Assembly (NCBI RefSeq): GCF_001005085.2 | Contig: NZ_LBMU02000099.1 | Span: 1 to 64,000, forward strand | From: Streptomyces humi | Lineage (GTDB): Bacteria; Actinomycetota; Actinomycetes; Streptomycetales; Streptomycetaceae | Direction of reading: 5' to 3' | DNA: 64,000 bases | Part shown: positions 24,454 to 33,541 of the stretch, piece by piece | Numbering within the stretch: the first letter of the stretch is position 1 | How the letters are laid out: each line of letters opens with the position of its first letter | The notes under the pieces: model-generated | The model's input: the letters and a program-made list of their open reading frames with translations, nothing else | The model's database searches: none | What the model was told of the DNA's origin: nothing | Made by a program: the position numbers and the translations under genes

Positions 24454-25809
24454 ATGACGCTTGTGGCGCCTCCCCCCATACCCAGAGCGGCGGGTTCGCT
24501 CCCGCTGCTGGGTCACGCCGTACAACTCGGCCGGGACAACCTGGCCTTCATCGCCGGACTCCGCGAGAACTACGGCCCGCTGGTCGAGATCACCCTCCAG
24601 CCGGGCACCCGCACCATCGTCGTACAGGACCCGGAACTCATCCGCACCATGCTGACCGACCTCGGCCCGAGCCTCGACAAGGGCCGGTTCTTCGAGAAGA
24701 TGGGCCAGCTCATGGGCGACTCGGTGGTCACCGTCGCCGGACAGGAGCACGTCCGGAAACGGCGGCAGCTCCAGCCCGCTTTCGGCCGCGCCGAGATCGC
24801 CCGCTACGTCGACCTCATGCGCGGCGAGGTCGACTCCGCGGTCGACGGGTGGACGCCCGGTGCGGACCTGGACGTCCGTGAAGCCATGGTGAAACTGTCG
24901 CTCGACATGCTCGTGAAGACGGTGTTCTCGGGCAGCATCAATGCTGAAACGTTTGCGCAGCTGCGTCGCGACCTCTCCGTCGTCATGAACGGGGTAGGGG
25001 TGCGCATCATGCTGCCCGACTGGTTCGAGCGCCTTCCCCTCCCCTTCAACCGCCGTTTCGACCGCGCCCGTGACGACGCGCGCGCCACCATCAACGGGGC
25101 CATCGCCGCACTCCAGGCGGCCGGCCACGGCACCGGGGACATGCTCTCCCTGCTGATGGCCGCCACCGACGAGTCGACCGGACTGCCGCTGACCGAGGAC
25201 CAGATCTGCTCGGAGATCCTCACCCTGGCCGTGGCCGGAACCGAGACCACGGCGTCCGTCCTGTCCTGGGTCCTCTACGAGGTCGCCCGCGACCCCGGGA
25301 TCGAGTCCCGGGTCCTCGCCGAACTCGCCGAGGTGCTGGACGAGCGCCCGGTGTCCTTCGCGGACGTCACCCGGCTGCCCTACCTGGACCGAGTGATCAA
25401 GGAGGCGCTGCGCCTGCACCACACCGGGTGGCTGGTCACCCGTCGCACGGTCACCGAGACCCGGCTGGGCGACTGGACCCTGCCGCCCGGCACCGAACTC
25501 GCCTACTGCCAGCACGCCCTGCACCGCGACCCCGCCTTCTTCCCCGACCCCCTCACCTTCGACCCGGACCGCTGGCTGGACTCTGAACAAACGTTTCCTC
25601 AGGGGGCCTACCTGCCGTTCGGCGCCGGCAAGCACAAGTGCATCGGCGACCGTTTCGCGGTGACCGAGCTGATCACCGCCCTCGCGACCATGCTCCGGCG
25701 GGTGCGGTTCGAACTCGCGCCCGGCCGAACGGTCCGGCCGGTGGCCCGGGCGACGGTCCGGCCGCGCACCCTCGTGATGAAGGTGCGGCCGCGGGCGCAG
25801 GGAGGCTGA
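24454..25809 (+). CDS. Stand-alone cytochrome P450
   Basis: This 451-aa P450 is longer than typical bacterial class I forms and resembles the CYP170/CYP183-like group that includes terpene oxidases. Motifs are I-helix AVAGTETTAS, K-helix EALR and heme loop FGAGKHKCIGDRF. I prefer the ATG at 24454 because GAAGGGA lies ten bases upstream; the ATG at 24445 is only one base from that site. No terpene synthase, ferredoxin or reductase is nearby, so substrate and redox partners are unknown. It ends convergently with the LacI-type gene. Confidence 0.88.
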   Translation: MTLVAPPPIPRAAGSLPLLGHAVQLGRDNLAFIAGLRENYGPLVEITLQPGTRTIVVQDPELIRTMLTDLGPSLDKGRFFEKMGQLMGDSVVTVAGQEHVRKRRQLQPAFGRAEIARYVDLMRGEVDSAVDGWTPGADLDVREAMVKLSLDMLVKTVFSGSINAETFAQLRRDLSVVMNGVGVRIMLPDWFERLPLPFNRRFDRARDDARATINGAIAALQAAGHGTGDMLSLLMAATDESTGLPLTEDQICSEILTLAVAGTETTASVLSWVLYEVARDPGIESRVLAELAEVLDERPVSFADVTRLPYLDRVIKEALRLHHTGWLVTRRTVTETRLGDWTLPPGTELAYCQHALHRDPAFFPDPLTFDPDRWLDSEQTFPQGAYLPFGAGKHKCIGDRFAVTELITALATMLRRVRFELAPGRTVRPVARATVRPRTLVMKVRPRAQGG

Positions 25810-25824
25810 CGAGTCGCGTCAGCC
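25804..25824. terminator. Hairpin holding both convergent stop codons
   Basis: ggctgacg (25804-25811) pairs with cgtcagcc (25817-25824) around a 5-nt loop. The P450 TGA (25807-25809) and the LacI-gene stop (25819-25821) are both in the stem, giving a compact bidirectional terminator in a 9-base gap. Confidence 0.7.
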
Positions 25825-26826
25825 GCCCGTCGACTCCCGCACCACCAGCCGGAACGGGCCGACGAACTCCTCCCGTCCCGGCCCGGGCCCGGCCCGGTCG
25901 ACGCGGGCCGCCAGCAGGGCGACCGCGCGTTCGGCCATCAGGTCGTGGTCCGGGTCGACGGTGGACAGGGACGGCACCAGGTACGCGCTCTCGTCGACGT
26001 TGTCGAAGCCGATCACTCTGACCTGCTCCGGCACCCGGATCCCGGCGTCGGCGAGCGCGCGCAGCACGCCCATGGCCACCGTGTCCGTCACACAGAACAC
26101 CCCGTCGAAGTCGAGGCCGTCCGCCACCTTCCCGCGCAGGTGACGGGCCGCCTCACGCATGGTGAGCGACTCCGCCGTCACCACCAGTTCCGGGTCCGCG
26201 GCCAGTCCCGCGCCCGTCAGCGCCCGCAGGTATCCGGCGTGGCGCAGGCTCGACACGTCGACCTCGCCGTCCAGGCGTCCGCACACGAGGGCGACGCGCC
26301 GGCAGCCCCGTTCGAGCAGATGACGCGTCGCCGCTTCCGAGGCGGCCTCGTTCGGCATGGCGACGTGGTCGACGGGCCCGCCGAAGATCCGCTCGCCGAG
26401 GATCACCACCGGGTGGTCGACCTCCAGCGCCTCGACATCGGCCTGTCCCATCCCGACCGTGCACAGGATGAGGCCGTCGTAGAGCCGGTTGCGGGACAGG
26501 GACAGGGCCGCGAGTTCGTCCTCGCGGCGCGCGCCGGTCTGTTCGATGCTCACCCGCAGGCCGTGCCGGCCGGCCGCCGCGATGATGGCGGCGGCCAGCC
26601 GGCCGTAGTACGGGCGGTTGACCTCGGGGACGGCGAGGCCGATGGTCCCGGTACGGCCCTTGCGCAGGTTGCGGGCGGCGACGTTGACCCGGTAGTCGAG
26701 CCGGGTCATCGCCGCCAGGACGCGGTCCCGGGTGGCCGGGCGCACGTTGGGGTGCCCGTTGATCACGTTGGAGACGGTCATCGCCGAGACGCCGGCCGCC
26801 TTCGCCACGTCCTGGATCGTCGCCAC
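25819..26826 (-). CDS. LacI-family regulator of the arabinosidase operon
   Basis: This 335-aa repressor starts ATIQDVAKAAGVSAMTVSNVI, a LacI HTH, followed by a hinge helix (RNLRKGRTG) and a periplasmic-binding-protein-like sugar domain ending about residue 330. The GTG at 26826 has GGGAG five bases upstream; a GTG at 26832 overlaps the GH27 stop (GTGA). As the last gene of the operon abfA-GH27-lacI it probably autoregulates through the palindromic site upstream of abfA. The inducer is presumably arabinose or an arabino-oligosaccharide. Confidence 0.9.
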   Translation of the reverse strand: MATIQDVAKAAGVSAMTVSNVINGHPNVRPATRDRVLAAMTRLDYRVNVAARNLRKGRTGTIGLAVPEVNRPYYGRLAAAIIAAAGRHGLRVSIEQTGARREDELAALSLSRNRLYDGLILCTVGMGQADVEALEVDHPVVILGERIFGGPVDHVAMPNEAASEAATRHLLERGCRRVALVCGRLDGEVDVSSLRHAGYLRALTGAGLAADPELVVTAESLTMREAARHLRGKVADGLDFDGVFCVTDTVAMGVLRALADAGIRVPEQVRVIGFDNVDESAYLVPSLSTVDPDHDLMAERAVALLAARVDRAGPGPGREEFVGPFRLVVRESTGG

Positions 26827-26828
26827 GC

Positions 26829-28130
26829 TCACTCCCGTCTGCCGTCCTCGGCAAGACGATAGAGGGCGGCTCCGTGCGCGGGCAGCTCGGCGACCAGGTA
26901 CCGGCCGTCGTGAGCGGTGTCGGTACGGGTCCACAGCTCGCGGACGCGGTCGCGCGGGCCGGCTCCGACCGAGCCCAGGGGCACCTCGACGCGGCGCGCC
27001 TCGTCCGCCAGGGAGAACACCGCCGCGTACCGGGTGTGCCCGTCGGTGTCCCGGGCCGTCCACAGCACCAGGTCCCGCTCCCGCAGCACCTCCCGGTTGC
27101 CGGTGCTGTGCCACAGGACGTCGAGCGCCTCGTCGTTGGAGAGCAGTTCGATCGTCTCGGGCGGGCTGGTGGGCAGGTCGCCGCCCATCATCAGCGGGGA
27201 GCGGGAGATCAGCCAGAGAGTGAGCAGGCTGATCTGCTCGGGGCGGGTGAGCAGGGACTGGCGGTCCGCGCCGCGTTCCGCGCGGATGCCGATGTGCCCG
27301 AGCGGCAGCATGTCCGCGTCCGCCCAGCCGCCCTCGCCCTGCCAGGGCGCCCAGCGCGCCATCCGCGCGAACTGCGCCTCGACGTCCTCCCAGCGGTCCC
27401 ACAGGTCGTCGCAGACCCGCCACATGGTGGCGTGCTCCCGCAGATGGTCCAGCCGGGCCACCGACATGTCCGTGCCGGGGGACAGGCTCAGCTCGATCGG
27501 GCGTCCGCTGCGTTCGACGGCCCGCGCGTAGGCGGCGATCTCCCGTTCGTGGTACGGGAAGAGCATGTCGTCGGCCTTGACGAAGTCGACGCCCCACTCG
27601 GCGAACTGGGCGAGCTGGGAGTCGTAGTAGGCCTGGGCGCCGGGGTGGTCGTGGTCCAGGCCGAAGTTGTCGGAGTTCCAGGGGCACACCGAGTCGGTGT
27701 CGGCCACGTCGGCGGCGGTGAACTCCGTGCCCAGCACCGGGAGTTCCGCCTCGACCGCCCGGCGTGGGATGCCCCGCATGATGTGCACCCCGAACCGCAG
27801 GCCCATGGCGTGCACCCGGGCGGCCAGCGGTTCGAAGCCGGCCCCGTCCGCGGCGGAGGGGAACCGGTTCGGCGCGGGGAGCTGACGGCCGTACGCGTCG
27901 AGGACGAGCGGTGCGTCCGGGTTGTAGCCGTGCGCGCGGGCGGTCGGTTCGTACCACTGGATGTCCACGACCACGGTGTCCCAGCCGTGCGGGAGCAGGC
28001 GGTCGCGCATGAACGCGGCGTTGGCGAGGACCTCTTCCTCGGTGACGGTGGTGCCGTAGCAGTCCCAGCTGTTCCAGCCCATCGGCGGGCGCAGCCGGCG
28101 GGCGGGCAGCGGACGCGCGGGTCGGGTCAT
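26829..28130 (-). CDS. GH27 family glycosidase (alpha-galactosidase or beta-L-arabinopyranosidase)
   Basis: This 433-aa intracellular enzyme has the GH27 N-terminus RPPMGWNSWDCYG, a nucleophile Asp in DFVKADDML (about residues 183-186), an acid/base Asp near RVCDDLWDRW, and SPLMMGGDLP before the C-terminal beta domain. It has no signal peptide or binding module. GH27 enzymes normally cleave alpha-galactosides; some streptomycete members act on beta-L-arabinopyranosides, and the linkage here to an arabinofuranosidase favours plant arabinogalactan debris. The operon gap to abfA is 17 bases. Confidence 0.85.
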   Translation of the reverse strand: MTRPARPLPARRLRPPMGWNSWDCYGTTVTEEEVLANAAFMRDRLLPHGWDTVVVDIQWYEPTARAHGYNPDAPLVLDAYGRQLPAPNRFPSAADGAGFEPLAARVHAMGLRFGVHIMRGIPRRAVEAELPVLGTEFTAADVADTDSVCPWNSDNFGLDHDHPGAQAYYDSQLAQFAEWGVDFVKADDMLFPYHEREIAAYARAVERSGRPIELSLSPGTDMSVARLDHLREHATMWRVCDDLWDRWEDVEAQFARMARWAPWQGEGGWADADMLPLGHIGIRAERGADRQSLLTRPEQISLLTLWLISRSPLMMGGDLPTSPPETIELLSNDEALDVLWHSTGNREVLRERDLVLWTARDTDGHTRYAAVFSLADEARRVEVPLGSVGAGPRDRVRELWTRTDTAHDGRYLVAELPAHGAALYRLAEDGRRE

Positions 28131-28147
28131 GTACGCACTCCTCGAGG

Positions 28148-29671
28148 TCAGCGCTGGTTCAGGGGGGCCTGGACGGTGGCGAACGAGTGGGGCGGGAGGG
28201 TGAGCCGCAGTCCGTCCGGGGTCACGGAGAGCCCGTCGAAGGGCCGTGGGGCGACCGTGGTCGACGCCTCCGGGGTGTTGTGGGCCTGGAGCCGGTCCGC
28301 CGTGAGGATGCGGGCGGTCGCCTCACCGAGGGCGCCACCGCGCAGGTCGAGGGTGATGTCGGCGGGTTCCTCGGCGTCGAGGTTGCTCAGCGAGATCAGG
28401 ACCGTGCCGTCCTTGACGCTGGCGGAGGCCGACAGTGTGTCGAGCTCGGTGTCCCCGACGCTGCGCCGGGCGCCCTCGGCGCGCAGGTGCACCGGGAGCG
28501 AAGTGGCGTCCTGGTGGCCCTTGTTCATCTCGAAGACGTGGTAGGTCGGGGTCAGGACCAGGCTGTCGCCGTCGGTGAGCAGCATGGCCTGGAGCACGTT
28601 GACCGTCTGCGCGATGTTGGCCATGTGCAGCCGGGCCGCGTGCTTGTGGAAGATGTCGAAGTGGGCGCCCGCCACCAGCGCGTCGCGCAGGGTGTTCTGC
28701 TGGAACAGGAAGCCGGGGTTGGTGCCGGGTTCGACGTCCCACCAGGTGCCCCACTCGTCCAGGACGAGGCCGACCGTGCGGTGCGGGTCGTAGACGTCCA
28801 TGACCGTGGAGTGGCCGGTGAGGATGCGGTCGATCCGGCGGGCCGACACCATCGTGCGGTAGTAGTCCTCGGTGTCGAACTCCGTGGCGCTGCCCTTGGC
28901 CTCCCAGGGGCCCGCGAGGGTGTAGTAGTGGACGGACAGGCCCTGGAAGAAGGTCTTCGGGGTGGCCTCGCAGCCGAAGCAGCTGATCTGCTGCATCAGG
29001 GTCTCGGTCCACTTGTAGTCGGCGTCGGAGGCGCCGGAGGCGATGCGGTAGAGCTTGTTGTCGCCGTGGTCGCGGCAGTAGGTGGCGTACTGGCGGGCCA
29101 GGTCGGCGGAGTACTCGGCGCGCATGTTGCCGCCGCAGCCCCAGGTCTCGTTGCCGATGCCCCAGTACTTCACCCGCCAGGGCTCCGCGCGCCCGTTCTC
29201 CTTGCGCAGCCGGACCATGGGGCTGTCGCCGTCCCGGGTGAGGTACTCCACCCACTCGCTCATCTCGCGGACCGTGCCGGAGCCGACGTTGCCGCTGATG
29301 TACGGCTCGGCGCCGAGGAGTTCGCACAGGGCCAGGAACTCGTGGGTGCCGAAGTGGTTGTTCTCCTCGACGTCGCCCCAGTGCGTGTTGACCATCCGGG
29401 GCCGCTGCTCACGCGGGCCGATGCCGTCCCGCCAGTGGTACTCGTCGGCGAAACAGCCCCCGGGCCAGCGGAGGTTGGGGATGTCGAGGGCGCGCAGCGC
29501 TTCGACGACGTCGAGCCGGATGCCGCCCTCGTGGGGGATCGGGGAGTCCTCGCCGACCCAGAAGCCGCCGTAGACGCACCGGCCCAGGTGCTCGGCGAAG
29601 TGGCCGTAGAGGTGACGGCTGATCGTCGGGCCCTCGATGTCGAGGTTGATGATCGCGGTGGCTGTGGGCAC
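28148..29671 (-). CDS. abfA: GH51 alpha-L-arabinofuranosidase
   Basis: This 507-aa retaining intracellular enzyme carries the acid/base Glu in GIGNETWG (about 173) and the nucleophile Glu in LDEWGTWW (about 304). N-terminal ISRHLYGHFAEHLGRCVYGG and RWPGGCFADEYHW segments are typical of family 51. No signal peptide is present, so it hydrolyses imported arabino-oligosaccharides. It is the first gene of the abfA-GH27-lacI operon. The start is GTG at 29671 with AGGAG upstream. Confidence 0.93.
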   Translation of the reverse strand: MPTATAIINLDIEGPTISRHLYGHFAEHLGRCVYGGFWVGEDSPIPHEGGIRLDVVEALRALDIPNLRWPGGCFADEYHWRDGIGPREQRPRMVNTHWGDVEENNHFGTHEFLALCELLGAEPYISGNVGSGTVREMSEWVEYLTRDGDSPMVRLRKENGRAEPWRVKYWGIGNETWGCGGNMRAEYSADLARQYATYCRDHGDNKLYRIASGASDADYKWTETLMQQISCFGCEATPKTFFQGLSVHYYTLAGPWEAKGSATEFDTEDYYRTMVSARRIDRILTGHSTVMDVYDPHRTVGLVLDEWGTWWDVEPGTNPGFLFQQNTLRDALVAGAHFDIFHKHAARLHMANIAQTVNVLQAMLLTDGDSLVLTPTYHVFEMNKGHQDATSLPVHLRAEGARRSVGDTELDTLSASASVKDGTVLISLSNLDAEEPADITLDLRGGALGEATARILTADRLQAHNTPEASTTVAPRPFDGLSVTPDGLRLTLPPHSFATVQAPLNQR

Positions 29672-29730
29672 GGGGGCACTCCTGACCGGCTCGTGTTGTT
29701 CGATATGTGGAACGGCGTCCGCAAGATCGG

Positions 29731-29744
29731 TTGTATCGATAAAA
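29731..29744. promoter_or_regulatory. LacI-type operator upstream of abfA
   Basis: TTGTATCGATAAAA is a near-perfect inverted repeat around a CG centre (TTGTATC versus TTTTATC on the other strand), typical of LacI-family sites. It lies 60 bases before the abfA start in an AT-rich promoter. A second weak dyad, gttcgatatgtggaac, lies nearer the gene. Confidence 0.55.
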
Positions 29745-29781
29745 AGCTGCCATCGGGCCGTGGGCGCGTCAAGAGCGCGGA

Positions 29782-29812
29782 CGGCCCGGCCCCATGTCGC
29801 GGGGCCGGGCCG
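29782..29812 (-). terminator. Terminator of gap2
   Basis: cggcccggcccc (29782-29793) pairs with ggggccgggccg (29801-29812), a perfect 12-bp stem with a 7-nt loop beginning 17 bases after the gap2 stop and separating it from the abfA promoter. Confidence 0.8.
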
Positions 29813-29828
29813 GAGGAGGCGGGGAGCG

Positions 29829-31274
29829 TCAGACCGCCGTCGCCGGGAACGTGGGGTACTCGACGCCGGACACGTACTGGACGACCCGGACCACCTGGCA
29901 GGAGTAGCCGAACTCGTTGTCGTACCAGAGGTAGAGGATCGCGTTGTCGCCCTCCACCTTGAGGGCGCCGGCGTCGACGATGGACGCGTGACGCGAGCCG
30001 ATGAAGTCGCTGGAGACCGCGTCCGGGGCGGTGATGAAGTCGATCTGGCGCTTGAGCGGCGAGGTCAGCGACACCTCGCGGAGGTAGTCGAGGACCTCCT
30101 CGCGGGACGCCTCCCGGGCCAGCTGGAGGTTGAGGATGGCGATCGACACGTCCGGCACCGGGACCCGGATCGAGCTGCCGGTGATGCGTGCCTTGAGGTC
30201 GGGCAGCGCCTTCGCGACGGCGGAGGCGGCACCCGTCTCGGTGATCACCATGTTGAGCGGCGCGGACCGGCCGCGACGCTCCGACTTGTGGTAGTTGTCC
30301 AGCAGGTTCTGGTCGTTGGTGAACGAGTGGACCGTCTCCACATGGCCGCGCAGCACCCCGTACTCGTCGGCCATCGCCTTCAGTGGCGGCACGATCGCGT
30401 TGGTGGTGCAGGACGCGCAGGACAGGATCTGCTCGTCCGGCTTCACGGTGTCGTGGTTGACGCCGTGCACGATGTTCGGGACGTCGCCCTTGCCGGGCGC
30501 GGTCAGGACGACCTTCTCGATGCCCGGGCGCAGGTGGTTCGACAGGCCCTCGCGGTCCCGCCACCTGCCCGTGTTGTCGATGAGGATCGCGTCCCGGATG
30601 CCGTACTCCGTGTAGTCCACGGCGGACGGGTCGTCGGCGTAGATCACCTTGATCTCGTTGCCGTTGGCGAGGATCGTGCTGTTCTCCTCGTCCACCGTGA
30701 TCGTGCCCTGGAACTGGCCGTGGATCGAGTCCCGGCGCAGCAGCGAGGCGCGCTTGACGATGTCCTCGCCACCGGCGCCGCGCACCACGATGGCCCGCAG
30801 CCGCAGGCCGTTGCCGGAGCCGGACTTCTCGATCAGCAGCCGGGCGACCAGACGGCCGATGCGGCCGAAGCCGTACAGGACGACATCGCGGGGCTCGCGC
30901 CGCTCGATCTTGTCGGCGCCGGTGGCGCCGGCGACCGCCTCCGCGGTGAACTCCGCCACCGTCCGGCCGCGGTCGTCACCCTTGTAGGTGGCCGCGAGCA
31001 TGCCGATGTCGATCTGGGACGGCCCGAGGTCGAGCGTGGTGAGCGCCTGGAGGAAGGGCATGGTCTCGGTGACCGAGAGCTCGGCCCCGTCGATCTGGCG
31101 GGCGAAGCGGTGGGTCTTGAGGATGCTGACCACCGACTTGTTCACCAGGGAGCGGCTGTGGAGGAGGACCGTCACGTCCCGCTCCCGGTGCAGCTTCCCG
31201 ATGAGCGGGATCATCGACTCCGCGATCTCCTCGCGGTTCTTCCAGTTGGTGAACGAGTCGTCGTTGACAGTCAC
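29829..31274 (-). CDS. gap2: Long-form glyceraldehyde-3-phosphate dehydrogenase
   Basis: This 481-aa enzyme has a core GAPDH of normal architecture: Rossmann motif VVLYGFGRIGRLVARLL near 130, catalytic Cys in SCASCTTNAIVPP near 287, and the C-terminal LWYDNEFGYSCQVV. An N-terminal extension of about 125 residues, beginning MTVNDDSFTNWKNREEIAESMI, marks the long Gap2 type found in actinomycetes beside the glycolytic Gap1. Its metabolic role, gluconeogenic or otherwise, is not certain. It is monocistronic with its own terminator. Confidence 0.92.
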   Translation of the reverse strand: MTVNDDSFTNWKNREEIAESMIPLIGKLHRERDVTVLLHSRSLVNKSVVSILKTHRFARQIDGAELSVTETMPFLQALTTLDLGPSQIDIGMLAATYKGDDRGRTVAEFTAEAVAGATGADKIERREPRDVVLYGFGRIGRLVARLLIEKSGSGNGLRLRAIVVRGAGGEDIVKRASLLRRDSIHGQFQGTITVDEENSTILANGNEIKVIYADDPSAVDYTEYGIRDAILIDNTGRWRDREGLSNHLRPGIEKVVLTAPGKGDVPNIVHGVNHDTVKPDEQILSCASCTTNAIVPPLKAMADEYGVLRGHVETVHSFTNDQNLLDNYHKSERRGRSAPLNMVITETGAASAVAKALPDLKARITGSSIRVPVPDVSIAILNLQLAREASREEVLDYLREVSLTSPLKRQIDFITAPDAVSSDFIGSRHASIVDAGALKVEGDNAILYLWYDNEFGYSCQVVRVVQYVSGVEYPTFPATAV

Positions 31275-31450
31275 AGACCTGAATCTCTCGATCGAGCTGG
31301 GTGGCGCTCATATGGTAAACAGACCGATGAATGATCGATCAAGGGGGTCCGGGTGTGACGCGGGTCGCCCGGGTCTGAACGGGTGCGGAAGACCGTGAGA
31401 AACCTCCGTGTCGCGTTGCGCCGTCGCGCATTCCTGCCGATGGTCGGAGC

Positions 31451-32644
31451 GTGAGCACGTCCTCCGTCCCACGGCCCGGCCCCGTGGCACAGCCGGGCCC
31501 CGCCCGCCCCGCATCCCCGCGCCGGACCCTGTCCGGACCGGGACCCGCCCTCGCGCTCTTCGTGGCCGTCCGGCTCGCCGGAGTCGCCGCCGTCGCCCTG
31601 GCCGACCACGCCACGGGACGCCCCCTCTTCCGGAGCCTCGCGCACGCCTGGGACGCCCGCTGGTACCAGCACATCGCCGTCCACGGCTACGGCGACCTGA
31701 TCGAGATCACGCGCAGGGGAGCCGTGCAGACCGACTGGGCGTTCTTCCCGTTGTACCCCGGGCTCATCCGCGCCCTGGTCACGGTCGTGCCGGTGACCCC
31801 AGGCAAGGCGGCCCTGCTCGTCGCCGGTACCGCGGCCGTCGTGTCGGCGTGGGGCGTCCACCGCGTCGGCGACCTCCTGTACGGCCGGGGTGTCGCCACC
31901 GCCCTCGTCGTCCTGTGGGCCGTACTGCCCCAGTCGGTCGAACTGACCATCGCCTACACCGAGTCACTCTTCTGCGCGCTCGCGGCCTGGTCCCTGTACA
32001 GCGTCCTGAAGGGCCGCTGGCTGTGGGCCGGCTCGCTGGCCGCGCTGGCGGGGCTGTCCCGGCCCACCGGCTTCGCGGTCGCGGCGGCCGTCATCGCCGC
32101 CGGCGCGCACGAGGCGGTACGGCGACGAGGGCACGTCCCCTGGCGGCTGTGGGCCGGGTGCCTGGCGGCCCCGCTCGGCTGGCTCGGTTACGTCCTGTGG
32201 GTGGGGCACCGGACCGGCGACCTGCTGCACGGCTACTTCGAGGTGCAGCAGGCGTGGAACTCCCGGTTCGACTTCGGGGAGGGGGCCTGGAAGTTCGTGA
32301 AGAGCCTGCTGTTGCACGGCGGCGGCTTCGTCTACGCCGCGGACCTGGTGATCGTGGCGTCCGGCGTCCTGCTGTTCGGCCTGCTCTGCCTGGACCGGGC
32401 ACCGCTGCCCCTGGTGGTCTTCGCGGGGGTGCTCATCCTGGTGGTCGTGGGCGGCTCGGGCTCCTTCTCCTCGAAACCGCGCTTCCTGCTGCCCGCGTTC
32501 CCCCTGCTGATCCCGCTCGCCCGCGCCCTGGTCAGGAGCCGGCGCCCGCGACCGGCCCAGGCCGCCCTCGTCGTCGGCGCGCTCACCGCCGTGTCGCTGC
32601 TCTTCGGCGCCTACGTGATGACGGTGGCCCGCGCACCCCTGTGA
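31451..32644 (+). CDS. Multi-pass membrane glycosyltransferase (PIG-V/mannosyltransferase-like)
   Basis: This 397-aa protein has about nine to ten membrane helices and a short basic, Pro-rich N-terminus. After the first helix it has DARWYQHIAVHGY and TDWAFFPLYPGLIR, the acidic-loop arrangement of PIG-V/GT-C type mannosyltransferases that use polyprenyl-phosphate sugars. Further signs are AYTESLFCALAAWSLY and SSKPRFLLPAFPLLIPLA. Members modify extracytoplasmic lipids or proteins; the acceptor is unknown. It is transcribed divergently from gap2. Confidence 0.85.
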   Translation: MSTSSVPRPGPVAQPGPARPASPRRTLSGPGPALALFVAVRLAGVAAVALADHATGRPLFRSLAHAWDARWYQHIAVHGYGDLIEITRRGAVQTDWAFFPLYPGLIRALVTVVPVTPGKAALLVAGTAAVVSAWGVHRVGDLLYGRGVATALVVLWAVLPQSVELTIAYTESLFCALAAWSLYSVLKGRWLWAGSLAALAGLSRPTGFAVAAAVIAAGAHEAVRRRGHVPWRLWAGCLAAPLGWLGYVLWVGHRTGDLLHGYFEVQQAWNSRFDFGEGAWKFVKSLLLHGGGFVYAADLVIVASGVLLFGLLCLDRAPLPLVVFAGVLILVVVGGSGSFSSKPRFLLPAFPLLIPLARALVRSRRPRPAQAALVVGALTAVSLLFGAYVMTVARAPL

Positions 32645-32649
32645 GGGCC

Positions 32650-33048
32650 GCGGCCGACTCGGTGAGCGGCCGTCACCGCTGTGCGGCCCAGGTGGCGCGC
32701 AGCCCGGCCACCATGGCGGGCAACGCCACCGGCCTGCTCGTCTGGTCGACCGCCGCCGCGGTGGGCCTGTCGGCGGTGCTCCTCGCCGACAGGCACGCCT
32801 CCCTCGCCGTACGCCTCGTGGGCGGCGCGGTGCTGCCGGTGCTGGGGATCAACACCCTACGGGCGGCGGCGAAGCGGCCCGCAGGTGCCGGTGCCGGTGC
32901 CCCGACGCCGGTTTCGATGCCGGTCCGGGTCCGGGTCCGGCGGCTCCGGGCCGTACCGGACTACGGGGCGCGTACGGCGCGGGCGGGCCTGGCGACCACC
33001 CTGGGCAATCCGAAGGCGGGGGTCCTCGCGGTGGCCGGGGCGGTGTGA
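32650..33048 (+). pseudogene. LysE-family translocator remnant
   Basis: The translation around 32713-33048 matches the middle of LysE/RhtB amino-acid exporters: AGNATGLLVWSTAAAVGLSAVLLA, VRLVGGAVLPVLGINTL and RAGLATTLGNPKAGVLAV. The N-terminal MTPGPN-type start and first helix, about 50 residues, are replaced by unrelated sequence, and a TGA interrupts where LysE proteins continue for about 70 residues. Coding bias is retained, so the truncation may be recent. A short membrane protein starting at ATG 32713 could still be made but would not be a complete exporter. Confidence 0.7.
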
Positions 33049-33077
33049 TCCCGCCGGCCACCGCAACGGCGGCGCCG

Positions 33078-33392
33078 CTAGCGGGGGTTGAAGATCACGC
33101 TGGCGAAGTGGACGCTGCCGGACGCCGAGTGGCCGGGGGCGAGCCGGTGCGAGGCGCCCTTGCACTTCGGCTTGGCGTAGACGACGAGCGCCTTCTTGGT
33201 GGCGTTCTGCGGGCCACGCGCCTCCTGCGCCATGCCGAGGCACTTGCGGTCCGGCGGGTTCTGGATGGCGTACGCCTTGCCCTTCGGCCCCACCCAGACG
33301 AAGGTCCCTTGGGCGGCGGCCGCCGGGCCCATGGTGAGGACGCTGAGGGCGAGCCCGCCGAGGGCGACGGCGAGCGGACGACAGAGGCGCAT
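33078..33392 (-). CDS. Small secreted protein of unknown function
   Basis: This 104-aa protein has a signal peptide (about 1-26, ending AAAAQG). The mature part has two Cys (RKCLGM and PKCKGASH) that could form a disulfide. GAAGGA lies nine bases before the ATG at 33392. Mature residues such as TFVWVGPKGKAYAIQNPP recall short streptomycete secreted proteins without known function. Its 3' end lies 29 bases from the LysE remnant on the other strand. Confidence 0.75.
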   Translation of the reverse strand: MRLCRPLAVALGGLALSVLTMGPAAAAQGTFVWVGPKGKAYAIQNPPDRKCLGMAQEARGPQNATKKALVVYAKPKCKGASHRLAPGHSASGSVHFASVIFNPR

Positions 33393-33541
33393 CGTGATGT
33401 CCTTCGTGAGCGGTGACAACGGAAAAGCGCTGCCATCACACACCGCCACCGCGTCCGGACGGCCGGGCGACACGGAGACGTCCCACGTGCGGGCGACTCC
33501 TGTCGGCGTGTCGGGACGCCTGTTGCCGCCCGGCCGGAGGT

